Assembly (NCBI GenBank): GCA_963691655.1 | Contig: OY829328.1 | Location: 80,108,400 to 80,172,399 of the forward strand | Reading direction: 5' to 3' | Source of the DNA: Toxonevra muliebris | Lineage: Eukaryota > Arthropoda > Insecta > Diptera > Pallopteridae | Length of the DNA stretch: 64,000 nucleotides | Shown here: positions 44,781-56,600 of the stretch, piece after piece | How positions within the stretch are numbered: position 1 is the stretch's first letter | Layout: every line of letters begins with the position of its first letter | Notes under the pieces: model-generated | Databases searched by the model: none | What the model saw: only the letters and a program-made list of their open reading frames with translations | What the model was told of the DNA's origin: nothing | Made by a program: the position numbers and the translations under genes

Positions 44781-46389
44781 CATATGATCTACACCACCTA
44801 GTACATCCATCTCAAATGGAGTATAATTCGCATCTTTGGGAAGAAGCTTTACGAAAGCAACTAGAGCTCCTAGACCGTATTCAATAAAGCTAATAAGAGA
44901 CAGTAGGGTTTCCAGCTCTATAGACTCGTTGAAGCTTCGTACAATCGTGGCTTGTGTGATGCTGTTCTGTCGGTATTTTCATGATGATGTTGGCAAGTCC
45001 AACACCAAATTCATAACTATAATCATGACAACATCACGTAAGTTCGTGAAGTGAAGTCGAATTTACTATAACAATTTCTGCCACACCTTTTTTTTTTTAA
45101 AAAAAAAAAATTTACACAAACTAAAGCATAAACTAAATATGTATACCGATTTTTATAGCGCATACTCATAAGAAAAAATCAAATTATATTTTGCAGCTGT
45201 TGAACATCTGCTGGTGTTTTTTTCTTTCGTCTTCTTGTTTCACTGTGTATTTGTGAATGTATGAAGTTTTTAAAAGGAATCCATAAAATACAGATATTAT
45301 AAATTTTTTTTTTTTACATCTCTTTTGCTTTCAAATCGATATCAATCTCAAAATTTCTTGGCAAATTTTTCTATTGAAATATTTCGTGTTGCAACTCGCC
45401 ACTTGTGTGTATAGAGGCATTTCAATCCTATGGTCTCAAGATAAATTGCAAAAAATCAACCGTATATGTCGAAAAATACTTAAGATTCACCTCCTGTTTA
45501 TGTTTATTTTTTTTCTTCTTTTTCTTCTTGTTTTTGCCTACACTCCTATATGAAATTCATGTGGATACACAAATGTACTTGAATGTTTCACTTTCTGACT
45601 ATATTTGTACCTGTTATGTTAACTGTGTTGCTTGTGTCTCTCTCATTCTCTTTGTCTGTCTCTATCCCTTTTCTTCATGAATTTATATCGGTATATGATT
45701 GTGTGGATACAGGTACATGGTGAAATTATTTTCCAGCTGCCTTCACGTTCAGATTTAACTACACGCAACGTAACAAAGTACCTTTTTAATGTCTTTGTAT
45801 TTGTATTTTTGCTTTTTATTTTATTTTTTTTTTTTTTGCTCAGCTCAGTCCATTTCCTTTCATTGGCGGTTCGTGTTTATTTTTAAGAGGGTTTTGTATT
45901 GTTTTGATTTGTTATTTCTTTCTTGTTTCCTTTTGCTTTTCGTTTATACTATGCCCACATATTTTTTTTTTTTTTTTTTTGGATACTTGGGTATATCTCT
46001 TCCTTTAGAAAAAAGCAGGTGTTTTCTGCTTTGTGGTTATTAGAATAAAAATTAAGATTTCATTGTTCTTAATAAATTAATTTGAACTGCAACGAAATTT
46101 GTGTTGTTTGTTGTTTGTTGTGTGTTCTATTCGGTTGTATTGAAAATTACCACCTGAAAAACGAGTTTCTGTGTTATCTGTTATGTGAAGGCTGCAATTC
46201 ATAAGCTTTGCATTCCATTGGGTCATAGTCTTCATACCTTAATTAATTTACATAGCTACTCATTTGAAAAATGCACTTAAAGTAGTGTGAAGAGAGGTCG
46301 ATAGCTTCAGATGGTAAATGAGCAAGTATATTCGTGATTAGAATAAGAAATAATAGAACGAATTCCTCACGATATGTGTTTAATGAAAC

Positions 46390-47116
46390 TTAACCCAGTA
46401 ATGCTTAGCGGTCCCATATGGCACCTTGTCGCTGAACCGTTCCTGAGCCAGATTCAAAAACAATTTTTCCTTAAGTTACTTTCTTTATCCGGCCACTGTG
46501 ACATTGTTGGTAATGAGGCCGCCGATGAACTGGCTAGACAAGGTTCATCTACCAAGCACATTGGCCCCGATCCGTTCTGCGGAGTCGGCTGGACCTCTAC
46601 GAAATCTATCGTTGAGGAGTGGTCTAAGGCAAAATGGCTAGAGTATTGGAACTCTATCCCAGGTTTAAGACAGGCAAAAGCGCTTATCGTTCCGCTTGCC
46701 CAAAATAAGCCCATCTCTTATCCCAAATCTGACCTTAGGCTACTGGTGGGCTACATGTCTGGACACTATGGGCTCAGATATCACCTAAACAAAATAGGTC
46801 TGTCTAATGAGACAGAGTGTCGTCTATGTCTGGAAGATGACGAGTCGACACCTCATATTCTGTGTGAATGTCCGGCCTTGGCTCGGCTCAGAGGAAGAAT
46901 TTTTGGTGTTCCTTTTCTGACGGCTAATCAAATAAAATCTTCTTCTACAAAGGATGTCTTGACTTTTATTAGGTCAGCTGAACGTCTTTTGTCATAAAAT
47001 GGGGAATGGCACAAAAGATCTTTTAGGTCGCAGTGCCTGCCTGGTTGGACTCCCCTAAATAATAAATAATAATAACTTTCTTCATCTTTGGTTCCCGTTC
47101 GTCCTTAATGGGTTAA
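46390..47116. mobile_element. piggyBac-like MITE split by a LINE insertion
   Basis: TTAACCCAGTAATGC at the left and TTAATGGGTTAA at the right, TTAA at both edges. Removing 46490-47074 and one target copy leaves a sequence matching the 128-bp element at 38873-39000. Confidence 0.8.
46490..47074 (+). pseudogene. 5'-truncated I-like LINE 3' end (RNase H tail) with TAA repeats
   Basis: The open frame contains SGHCDIVGNEAADELARQGS, the last catalytic block of RNase H, and the Cys-rich CLEDDESTPHILCECPALAR region, ending ERLLS-stop at 46995-46997. The element ends in ctaaataataaataataata, the TAA-repeat tail typical of I-clade elements. Target duplications are actttctttatc (46478-46489) and actttcttcatc (47075-47086), one mismatch apart. 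The frame runs into host MITE sequence upstream only by chance, so a Met at 46374 is not a real start. Clean open frame and short TSD suggest a moderately recent insertion. Confidence 0.88.
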
Positions 47117-47199
47117 TACTAAATATAGGAGATAAACAGTGAGTGGTAGATCTAGGGTTTGAATTTAGAGGAGGCTAGACTAAAATCCAGCCTTAAAAA

Positions 47200-48480
47200 A
47201 AAACCTTAAAATCTAATTAAAATTTACTTCAAAGTCAACCAAAAATTCAGACGAAAACAGACCAAGAATCAGAATAAAAATCAAACCATAAATCGGACAG
47301 AAATTTAAAAAAAGCAGATGATCATTCGAAGGAGATAAGGAGACCAAATTCAGACCAAAACTTAGACTGGAAATCAATCCAAAAATCAAACCAAAAATAA
47401 GACCAAAAGTCAAACTAAAATTCAAAACAAAATTCAGATTAAAGTCAGACCAAAAAATCAGACAAACACTCAAGCGAAAATTCAGAGAGAAAAAACAAGC
47501 TAAAATTTAGATCACAGAACAGCTTAAAACTCAGACCAGAAATCGAAAAAAAACTCAAAATAAAGTCAGACCAAAACTCAGACGAAAATTCAGACCAAAA
47601 ACAGGCCGACTTCGGAGAACGAAAATTTAAATCAAATTCTGCTCAAAAGTCAAACCAAAATTCAAATTAAATTCAGACAAAAAATCAGACGGAAATTCAG
47701 GCCAAAAATCAAACAAAAGCTCTGACCAAAAACAGGTCGAAGGGAGAGCAAATTTAAAATAAAATCCAGGCAAATATTCAGATAAAGAGCTTAAGACAAA
47801 TAAATTCAGATTCGAAATTCATACCAAAAGGAGACAAAATTCTGAGAAAATTCAAATCAAATTCTGGCCAAAAATCAATCCAGAATTCTAACGAAATCAG
47901 ATCAAGCTTAGACCAATATTCAAACAGAATTCACATAAAAACTCAGCCAAGAATTCAGACCGAAATTTGACATCAAACGGGGATCTAATTCAGAGAAAAA
48001 GAATACAAATCTAAAATCAAATTTTGACTAAAACTTAAAACAAAAATCAGCCGGAAAATCCGAAATGAATTTACACCACATTCAGAAAAAAAAAAAACAG
48101 ACGGAAATTCTGGAAAAAAAAGATAAAAGCTCAGACCAAAAGCAGCTCAAAGGGGACCCAAAATCCTGACAAACATTCAGGTAAAACTTTAGAAAAAAAT
48201 TCAGGGAACTAAAAGGGAACTAAATATAGAGAAAAAGGGGACTAAAAATCAAATCAAATTCTGATCAAAAATCTAACCAAAAATCAAACCTATTGAAGAC
48301 CAAACTTAAATAAAATGAGATCAAGTTTAGGTAAAAAATCTAGATAAAAATTCAACCAAGAATTCGGGCAAAAAATTATGTAGACCAAATTCGGAGAAAA
48401 CTAGGACTAAACTTCAAACCAAATTCTGACCAAATTCATAACAATCGGCAGACCTAACATAAGTCTAAGAACTGGGTGAT
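47200..48480. repeat. Degenerate AAATTCAGACCAAAA-type satellite, block 3
   Basis: About 1.3 kb of degenerate words such as aaattcagaccaaaaatcaa and gaccaaaattcaaac, with no fixed period and drifting spacing. Together with 37790-38430 and 42640-42850 it forms one family. Confidence 0.8.
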
Positions 48481-51145
48481 AAAATCAGTCGTAAAAAACA
48501 GATCAAGAAGTATACCAAACACCATGATCGAGCTCTCCAAAAATAGGTTATTGATAAGCTAACCCTAAAATTTCAGATTCTCAGCGCGTACAAGAAACAA
48601 ATTTTCTATTTCAAGTGTTGTTTTAACTTGAAACTAAAAGAAAAATAAAACACTTTGCTTGTATGGCTGCTTGCGTCAGAGCACGCATTTGCATTTACAA
48701 TACTCTGCTCTTCCCGCGTGTTTAGTTGCCAACGATCCTGTAATGTTTGTATGTTAAAATGAAAAAACTACTCTACTCTTATTGTTGTTGTGTTATACAC
48801 ACGCAGCCTCTTACCTATTTTTACCTACATTAACGTCCACATATTAGCATGAAACTTATATTGTATTACGGTTCACCAGTTTACCTTTCTAACGATATAA
48901 ATATCATGCAAATATGTTGAGGTTAACTCAGGTAAAAAGTGCGTTAAAACTTTTTCTTAGCGTATTTATATAGTCGATTAGATAGATGCAATCACATATT
49001 TGTGATGAGCTATATCTGCCATATGTCTCCTAAAAGTTCAAATGGGATTAAGCCAAAGTTCAGGTGAGCACAACTCTACTCTTGTCCGACACTTTTGATG
49101 CACTTTTATCTAAAGTCTAGTTTTCCAAACACGGTTTGTGTGAAGGAATTTTGGGGACGAAGATCAGCGAGTCTAATGCAAAAGACTTTTGAAAAACTTC
49201 TATGTATATAAAAAAAAAAAAATGGATGTGTGCAAGGCACGCAAGATATTTGATGTGTAAACAGTTAAGCCAACTGAATTCCATATACATAAGCTCACAT
49301 ATGTATAGCCATATATAGGGATTTGATGTTTAATCTACATACTAAGTAAATAATTAAACTAAAACAATTCTTTTATAAACTTAAAAATTTATTAGATATC
49401 ATTATCTTTTATATATAATAGCACAATTCACTATAAATTGCAAATGGTCTTGCATCATTGTAAATCCAAATTTTTATTCCATATCTCATATATTTGTTGT
49501 TGCGATAGCAAAAATATTTTGCAATTGCTCCAAATCATAGTTGCATTATTTTTCTTTTACTCAATGCATCGAGTACGATATGTTCGCATATACGCAGCTG
49601 TAATTGCATCTTTTTTTTGCGCGCTTTAAGTTTTCCTACCTGTCGATTTGAAATTTTATTAGATGTGAAAATTATAATAAATAAGTTTTAATTTTTTCTG
49701 TTTAACATATTTGCTATTTACAGAGATAAAAAAGTGTTGCCTTTTTAAGGTTAATGCACAAAGCAAAATTTTTACAATGCCGTGGTTTGCTATCATTATC
49801 ACTACATTTCGTTTATACATTTATTGAAACCTAGATTCCTTATTACTTATCATTTTGTATTGTTTTTATATTTTAAAAAATATTTAATTTTAATCCAATA
49901 TAACTAACTGAATGCAAAACCTTTTAAACGCCTGTGTTTGCTACGTCGACTTCTCTGCTTGTAGGGTATAGTCGATCTCCACACGTTTAACACCAACAAA
50001 TAATTCTGCCACGAATAAATGTACACACACATTTTGTTTTCGTATGTAAATATATGTGTGAGTAAATTGATCGAAACATAAACAAACAAACTCCGCTCGT
50101 ATTTTAATTTCTCCCTATCTTCTTCTCTTCTCTCTTCTTTGTTGTTTAGAGTAGCACAGTCATGTCGCGCAGTAGTGCGAGCGAGAGGGGAACTGGACGT
50201 TACAGTTATCTTACATCTTACGTTACAGTTATTCTTACATTTTACACATTTGAAATTTTGCCCATACCGTGGCTAAAATGTTTACACATCAAAAAAATCA
50301 GAATTGAAAAATTAAGAAAGCATAAAAACAGAGAAAACATTTCTAAAAAATAACGAGTCGCGAAAAACTTGGGTTAAAAAAATAGAAATGTCTCATGAAG
50401 TAAATAAATCATAATAATTTCCATATTATACTTACAGAGTTTAAGAGGTGAGGTTGTTAAAAACATGCAAGCTTTTAAAAAATATGCCAAGTAGCTAATT
50501 CTTCACAACCCCCCAAATCACTTCCATAAAATTATAAAACTACGTTAAGTACAAATATAAATTATTTATGTGTTCCCACGGCATTCAATCAAACAATGTT
50601 GCGTGTCGAATACAAATCAAATATGTATGCAAGTAAAAAGCTACAAAATCAAAAACATTAAAAACAAATCGATTAAAAATCGAAACCCCTGCCGACTGCC
50701 TAAAAATTAGAAAAAAAAAAAGAAAAAAAACCCTATCGAACTTCACGCCTCATTTTACGCCAACAACAAAATACTTGGAAGTTGTTATTTTTCAAATACC
50801 AATAGCTTACAGTTAGAGCAGGGTCGTGTGTTTCGGTCATGTCAATATACATACAAAAAAAATACCGAAAAATTAAGTACAAGTAAATATATGTATATGT
50901 AATAACAAATTTAAAGAATTCTAAATGAAATTCTTTTCACATCCGTTCTTTTATGTTTTTTTGTTGTTGTCATTTAAATTAATTCAGTTTCATTTTTAAT
51001 TCGTGCAACTGTATGTATCCATGAGATTTTGTGAATGTATAGAAAGATGGATAGGATGAATGGTATGGATGGATGGTTGGTTGGTTGGGCAAGCGCGACA
51101 CAAACTGCTGTCAGTTCAAACACCGCGGCCGGGGACACAAATACC

Positions 51146-51194
51146 AAATTCACAATTCTCAATACGATACGAGCGTATTGTGAATTGTGAATTT
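51146..51194. repeat. 21-bp near-perfect hairpin
   Basis: Left arm aaattcacaattctcaatacg (21 bases) at 51146-51166 and right arm at 51174-51194 are complementary with a single mismatch, loop atacgag. It lies in a less AT-rich pocket (51100-51280). No transposon context is evident. Confidence 0.85.
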
Positions 51195-52609
51195 TTCGTT
51201 TTTTTTCTCCACTTCCATTTCCATTGCTTTTCCATTGAGAGGGTTGTCGCGCTTCAGTTGACGCAGCTATACTCATGTGTCACACACGCAATTTTGTAAT
51301 AATAGAATTGAAAAGTGAATTTTTTTTTTTTTTTATTAAAACATTTTTTATTTTTTTTTATTATGGTATTGAAAGCGTTTATTTCGAACATAGTTGACGT
51401 ATATGAAAATATATGCTTTCGCACGTTCTGCTAATTCAGAATGCCGTTTTTTTTTTCTCTTCTCTATACTTAACTTAAAATGAGCTCACACAGCAGCGGC
51501 GAACTTAATTACTGTATGACTGGCTGGATGACGACTACAACTGGCTGAAGTGATGAATTAACTCATTACTGTCGTATTGCTGGTGTTGAAGGACATTTTT
51601 GTTGTAGTACTAGTTAGGGGATGCACTGCAATTTGTATGTTTGTAATTTGTGTGAATTTAGCTCATGCGAAAAAAAGGTTTTTGTTGTTGTTGTATGCTT
51701 ACATGCATGATTAAAATTTTAATTCAGTTTAGAATGTCAATTAGTTTACTAATACTAATGAATAGAACTGTAATTTGAAAGAAGCCAAATCTAATAAGTA
51801 GGTATATAATTTTAATACAAAGTTTCTGTAGATCGAAAAAGGTTTAGATTTTCAGAACCAAGAAGAGCAGAATAGTTGTGCGCCTTGTAGTTTTTGACAA
51901 TATGTTTGACTTTTTGACAATATGTTTGAATTTTTTCTGATAGTTTGAGAAATGCCTATCTATAAAAACAGAAAAAATTCTAACTTGATACATTTTTGAA
52001 CTTCAAGTCAAGTTCCGTCCCATTTCCCGTCCCATAAATGAGTCTGTCTAACCACTAAATTTCGCAAGACGACCTAATCTTTTGCTACTTGGTGTTTTCA
52101 CAAATAGTTCAGTCTAAACATTTGATATCGATAATCTTTTCAGTGCTAAAGTAGATTGAAAATATGGTTCCCGGGGTGGCGAACTACTAATAAGTATTCC
52201 GAAAATGACGGAGTCTTACTCAAAGTTTAATTTTTCGATTAATAAATGTTAAATCAAGGAAAAATTGGTAAGGTTTCTAAAACAAATGTTTAAATGCAGT
52301 TTTAGATTTTGTCGGATTTTGAGAAAAATCCGGAACTTTTGAAAACTCAGGTTCGGGGGATCTCTGGGATCAAAAAGATGTTTTAGGTAAAAAAAAAAAT
52401 TTAGAAAATAAAAATACTCTTTTCCCGAAATTTCCATAATTTTTGTAAAAAGTTTGATCCGTTGCAGCTAGTAAAAAATAAATGGAAACCTATTATAATT
52501 TCTAGGTTAAGTTTGCTATTTTTTCCCGATAATTCAAATTGAAAATAAAAATATATTTTTTATTTTTTATTAATTTTCATAAATTCCTTAAAAAAGATAT
52601 ATCGGTTTA

Positions 52610-52745
52610 GTTAGCGCTTCCCTCCACTCGGACAAGCACCTTGACGCGGTGTGGAGGCTTATACTGTGATGAGTTAACAGGATAAGCTGACGGGGAGCAA
52701 TCGCTCTTCTTCACGGTGTCTCTGAAGCATCGAACAAAACTTGAT
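52610..52745. other. Less AT-rich block of unknown origin
   Basis: About 135 bp with cactcggacaagcaccttga and acggggagcaatcgctcttc in otherwise very AT-rich intron. Possibly a transposon fragment. No frame or inverted ends were recognised. Confidence 0.3.
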
Positions 52746-54889
52746 TGCTTGGTTTTGGTTTGGTTTCGTTTGGTTCAATTAAAATAAATCAAGAATAATT
52801 TAATCTAGTTTTAAAACCAGCATATTTGGAAATATTAAACATTCATTATTTTTTGAAGTAATTTTTAAATATAGTTTTGATGAATTTTCAAAGTTGCTAT
52901 AGGGAAAATCGTATAGATATACAAAAAGGGTTAAGCTATAATTAGACAAAATCAAAATTTTACGTAAATAAGGATTTTTGTTGTTGTAATTATTTTAAGG
53001 CTTCAGGATTTACTTAAAAAATAAGACCGATGGATGCAATTAGTTTACGATGAATACAACCAAACCTATTCCTTATTTAAGCCCCTACTTTGTTGCAGAA
53101 CCCAAGGCCAAAACCCAGATTTTCGATATAGAGAAGTGAGTCAATAGAATTAGAAACCACCTCCCTTCCCTCCAATTCGATCGCTAATTCGAGTTTAAAA
53201 TGTAGATATTGGATAAAAGAAGAGTCAAAAGCAAGCCTAATACAGAACTTTTTTCTCCCTAAACCCTAGCCCAAAGTTTAGATTTTCTATGAAAATAGAG
53301 CCAAAACTGTCAACCCTTCCTCTCTTCTCTTCGCAAAGCAAACCCTCTCTCCTGTTGCTAAACTTGAGTAATTGAATGAAAAGTAAACTTCAAATTCATA
53401 CAAATCTCCTATCAAAGAGGAGTGAAAGTTGTTAGAAACCGATTCCAAAATACTAGGGAAATATATTTGTCATTAGGAGAGTGGTTTGGAAAGAAATTCG
53501 ACATAATTGATCAAACACTTTAAAATTTAAGGTGTTAAAAAACGATGGCCGCCGAAAAAAAATGACTATACGATAGAAGTGAAACCAAAACTGCCAGAAA
53601 TCGAATCCTACATACTGGGAAAACAGGAACCGGTCCTTTGTTGAGCAATCTAGGGAAACAATTGTGACGAAACTAACCAAAGACACTTTAAATTAGGGAG
53701 CTAAGGAAGCTAAAAAACGACGACCAGTGGAAAAAGCAACTATTATTTTGTTATCGAATACAATATTTTCATTCTATCATACAAAGAAGCAAAAATATAA
53801 CAAAAACTAAGACACAAAAACAAAATTTTAAAGCAGTTATCCCCTGAGGAAGTAAAAGTATTTCAAAGACAAAGTTAAATGCTTTTAAAAGTTTTATTTT
53901 TCTATTTTTCTTTTTTTTGTACCTAATGTAGAGCAACACATTTGATTACATTGCATGCATATGCAGAATAGATATATACTCGTAACTCACACGAATCTCT
54001 GGAAAAAAAAGAAATAGAATGTTGTCAACACCTTTAGGCGCCTTCACACTATGATACAAACATACAACCAGAATAGGTATGTATACCATCACCAATGCGG
54101 ATGATGACGATGATGATGATGTGCTCCACACGCATATCATTTTGTGTTAGTGCCGAGACCCTCCCCCTCACTGTTGTTGTTGGTACCTCGAAAAGTGTAT
54201 GCATAAAATTTTAATACCAAACCAAGTTGTGCAAACGCAGACTCGAAAGTGTCATCGACACGTTTATTCTTTTTTATACTATACTCTATACATACTCATA
54301 CTTATATACTAGATACCTACTGTCATTCACTTTTTGAGCAAAGGAAGAACGGAAAAGGAAAGGAAGAAGAGATGATGATGAGGTGGGCCGATGAGGTGAG
54401 ATGGGTGGAAGAAGAGTGGAACAAATGAATGACAAATGCAATTTTATATTTCTATTTTTTTTTTTCTCTTTTTTAATTCATTTCCAACACTGTGAACTAT
54501 GGAATCTCAAGCTGAGCAACACTACTGGTTGAAGTCACTGATCCATGGCATTCAATTGTTAAGTTTGTTGTTGTTTTTATGGTTATGCTTATACAGCAAC
54601 AAATTATCATGATGATGACAGCGACGACGACGGCGATTGACTGCAAAACCAACAACACTTCCGTTGGTTTCTATTTTTTAGTTTTTTTTTTTATTGTTTT
54701 TGTTGATTTTCTATTCTATTCATGCCATATTTATGGCATATAATAAATTTATTTGTGCATATATTGATGAAATTTCTACGTAATTTGTTTTCTAGATAGA
54801 AAGAATTGTTGAATGGTTAGTTTGATAGTTTGATTGTATGATTGAACTCAATAGAGTTTTAGAGAAAAATATGAATACAACTTTTTATA

Positions 54890-55265
54890 CTAAGCACGTT
54901 TAGAAGTTATGGTTCTCTGGCAATGAGCGATTAAAGCTAATGATTTCGAGGCTATGCACAAATTGCGTCATGTCTTCCAGGCTGAAGATCAAGTCATTGT
55001 GAGCTAATATGGGTTTCAGTTGTCCCAGTCATATACAAATTCAAGATCTTTCAGAATAGTTCTGCATTCATCTTTGGCAGTTTTAGTTAGTGTTTCTATA
55101 GCAAGTAAGAATTGCCCATTGTTCCCTAAAAATGTCAGAGAGTAACCTTGCTACTGGTAGTTCCCAGGTAGACAATGGCATAGCATTGTAGTGAACATTA
55201 CATGACAGAAGGAGGTTCTGTGCTAGATCGGGAATCTTAGTTCTTCGGCATGATTCTGTAATCAG
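54890..55265. other. Unassigned moderate-GC segment next to purine minisatellite
   Basis: About 375 bp of mixed composition (for example gcgtcatgtcttccaggctg, ggtagttcccaggtagacaa) with no convincing long frame or inverted ends. It may be part of a degraded retroelement adjoining the repeat at 55316. Confidence 0.3.
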
Positions 55266-55315
55266 GCACCAAGGGGTAACAAATAAATGTAAAAATATGA
55301 AAAATGCAGTTGAGA

Positions 55316-56600
55316 GGAAAGGAGGGAGAGAAGAGGGGGGGGGGGGGGAAATGATAGAGGAGGATAAAGGAAGAAATGAGAATAAAAGGAGAAAGAGAGG
55401 GAAAAGAGGCTGGAAAAAGGGAAAAAACAAAAGAAAAGAGGAATAGCAAATGGGAAATTTAAGGGCGAAAAAGTGAAGAAAAAGGAAATGTGAAAAAAAA
55501 GAAACGAAAAAAAGAAAAAATTAAAGAGGAAGAAGGCCGGAAAGAGAGTGAAAAAGAGAGAGAATTGGGTGAAAGATAGAGAGAAGAGGGAGTAAAAAGG
55601 GGAAGAAAGAAAGAAGCGGGGAGAAGAGGGTTTAAGAGGCAAGAGGTGGAAAGAGAGACGGGGGGAAAGAAAGACGAGGGGAGAGACGCGGAAAAAAGAG
55701 AGACGGGGGGAAAGAGAGACGGGGGGAAAGAAAGACGGGGGGAAAGAGTGACGGGGGGAAAGAGAGACGGGGGGAAAGAGAGACGGGGGGAAAAAGAGAC
55801 GGGGAAAGAGAGACGGGGGGAAAGAGAGACGGGGGAAAGAGAGACGGGGAGAAAGAGAGACGGGGGAAAGGGAGACGGGGGAAAGAGAGACGGGGAAAAG
55901 AGAGACGGGGAAATAGAGACGGGGGAAAGAGAGAAGAAGGGGGAAAGAGAGAAGAGGAGGAAAGAGAGAAGAGGGGGAAAGAGAGAAGAGGGGAAAGAGA
56001 GAAGAGGGGGAAAGAGTGAAGAGGGGGAAAGAGAGAAGAGGGGGAAAGAGAGAAGAGGGGGAAAGAGAGAAGAGGGGGAAAGAGAGAAGAGGGGGAAAGA
56101 GAGAAGAGGGGGAAAGAGTGAAGAGGGGGAAAGAGAGAAGAGGGGAGAAAGAGAGAAGAGGGGGGAAAGAGAGAAGAGGGGGGAAGAGAGAAGAGGGGGG
56201 AAGAGAGAAGAGGGGGAAGAGAGAAGAGGGGGAAAGAGAGAAGGGGGGAAAGAGAGGAGGGGGAAGAGAGATGCGAAGGGAAAAGAGGCACAAACGGAAA
56301 AAGGTAAGAGAAGGGCAAAAGGAAGAGAGAAGAGGGAAACGAGAGAAGAGGGGAAGAGATAAAAGATGGAAAGAGAGACGGAGGAAGGGTTAGAGAAACG
56401 AGGGGAAAGAGAGACGGAGGAAGGGTTAGAGAAACGAGGGGAAAGAGAGACGGAGGAAGGGTTAGAGAAACGAGGGGAAAGAGAAACGGAGGAAGGGTTA
56501 GAGAAACGAGGGGAAAGAAAGAAGAGGGGGAACAGAAAGAGGAGGGGGAAAGAAAGAAGAGGGGGAAAAGAAAGAGGAGGGGGAAAGAGAGAAGAGGGGT
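55316..56600. repeat. 1.3-kb purine-rich minisatellite
   Basis: Plus strand almost exclusively G/A. It includes a run of 14 G at 55335-55348, then gggggaaagagagacg units (55650-55930), then gaagagggggaaagaga units (55930-56260), then a 47-bp type unit with gacggaggaagggttagaga (56380-56510). The very long open frames on both strands are repeat artefacts. The Dscam1 sense strand is CU-rich here. Confidence 0.93.

Noticed and set aside
46374..46997. A 207-codon gene starting at the Met at 46374
   Set aside because: The first ~39 codons are from a MITE; the LINE insertion boundary at 46490 shows the frame is a chance fusion.
50974..51276. Minus-strand open frame with a hydrophobic stretch as Dscam1 signal-peptide exon
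   Set aside because: No N-terminal signal-peptide layout and no phase-1 donor at a sensible position; the frame overlaps the hairpin at 51146.
55262..56362. Very long open frames on both strands (228-343 codons)
   Set aside because: They are translations of purine-rich repeats, compositionally degenerate (Ser/Leu/Phe/Pro or Glu/Lys/Arg/Gly) and present on both strands.
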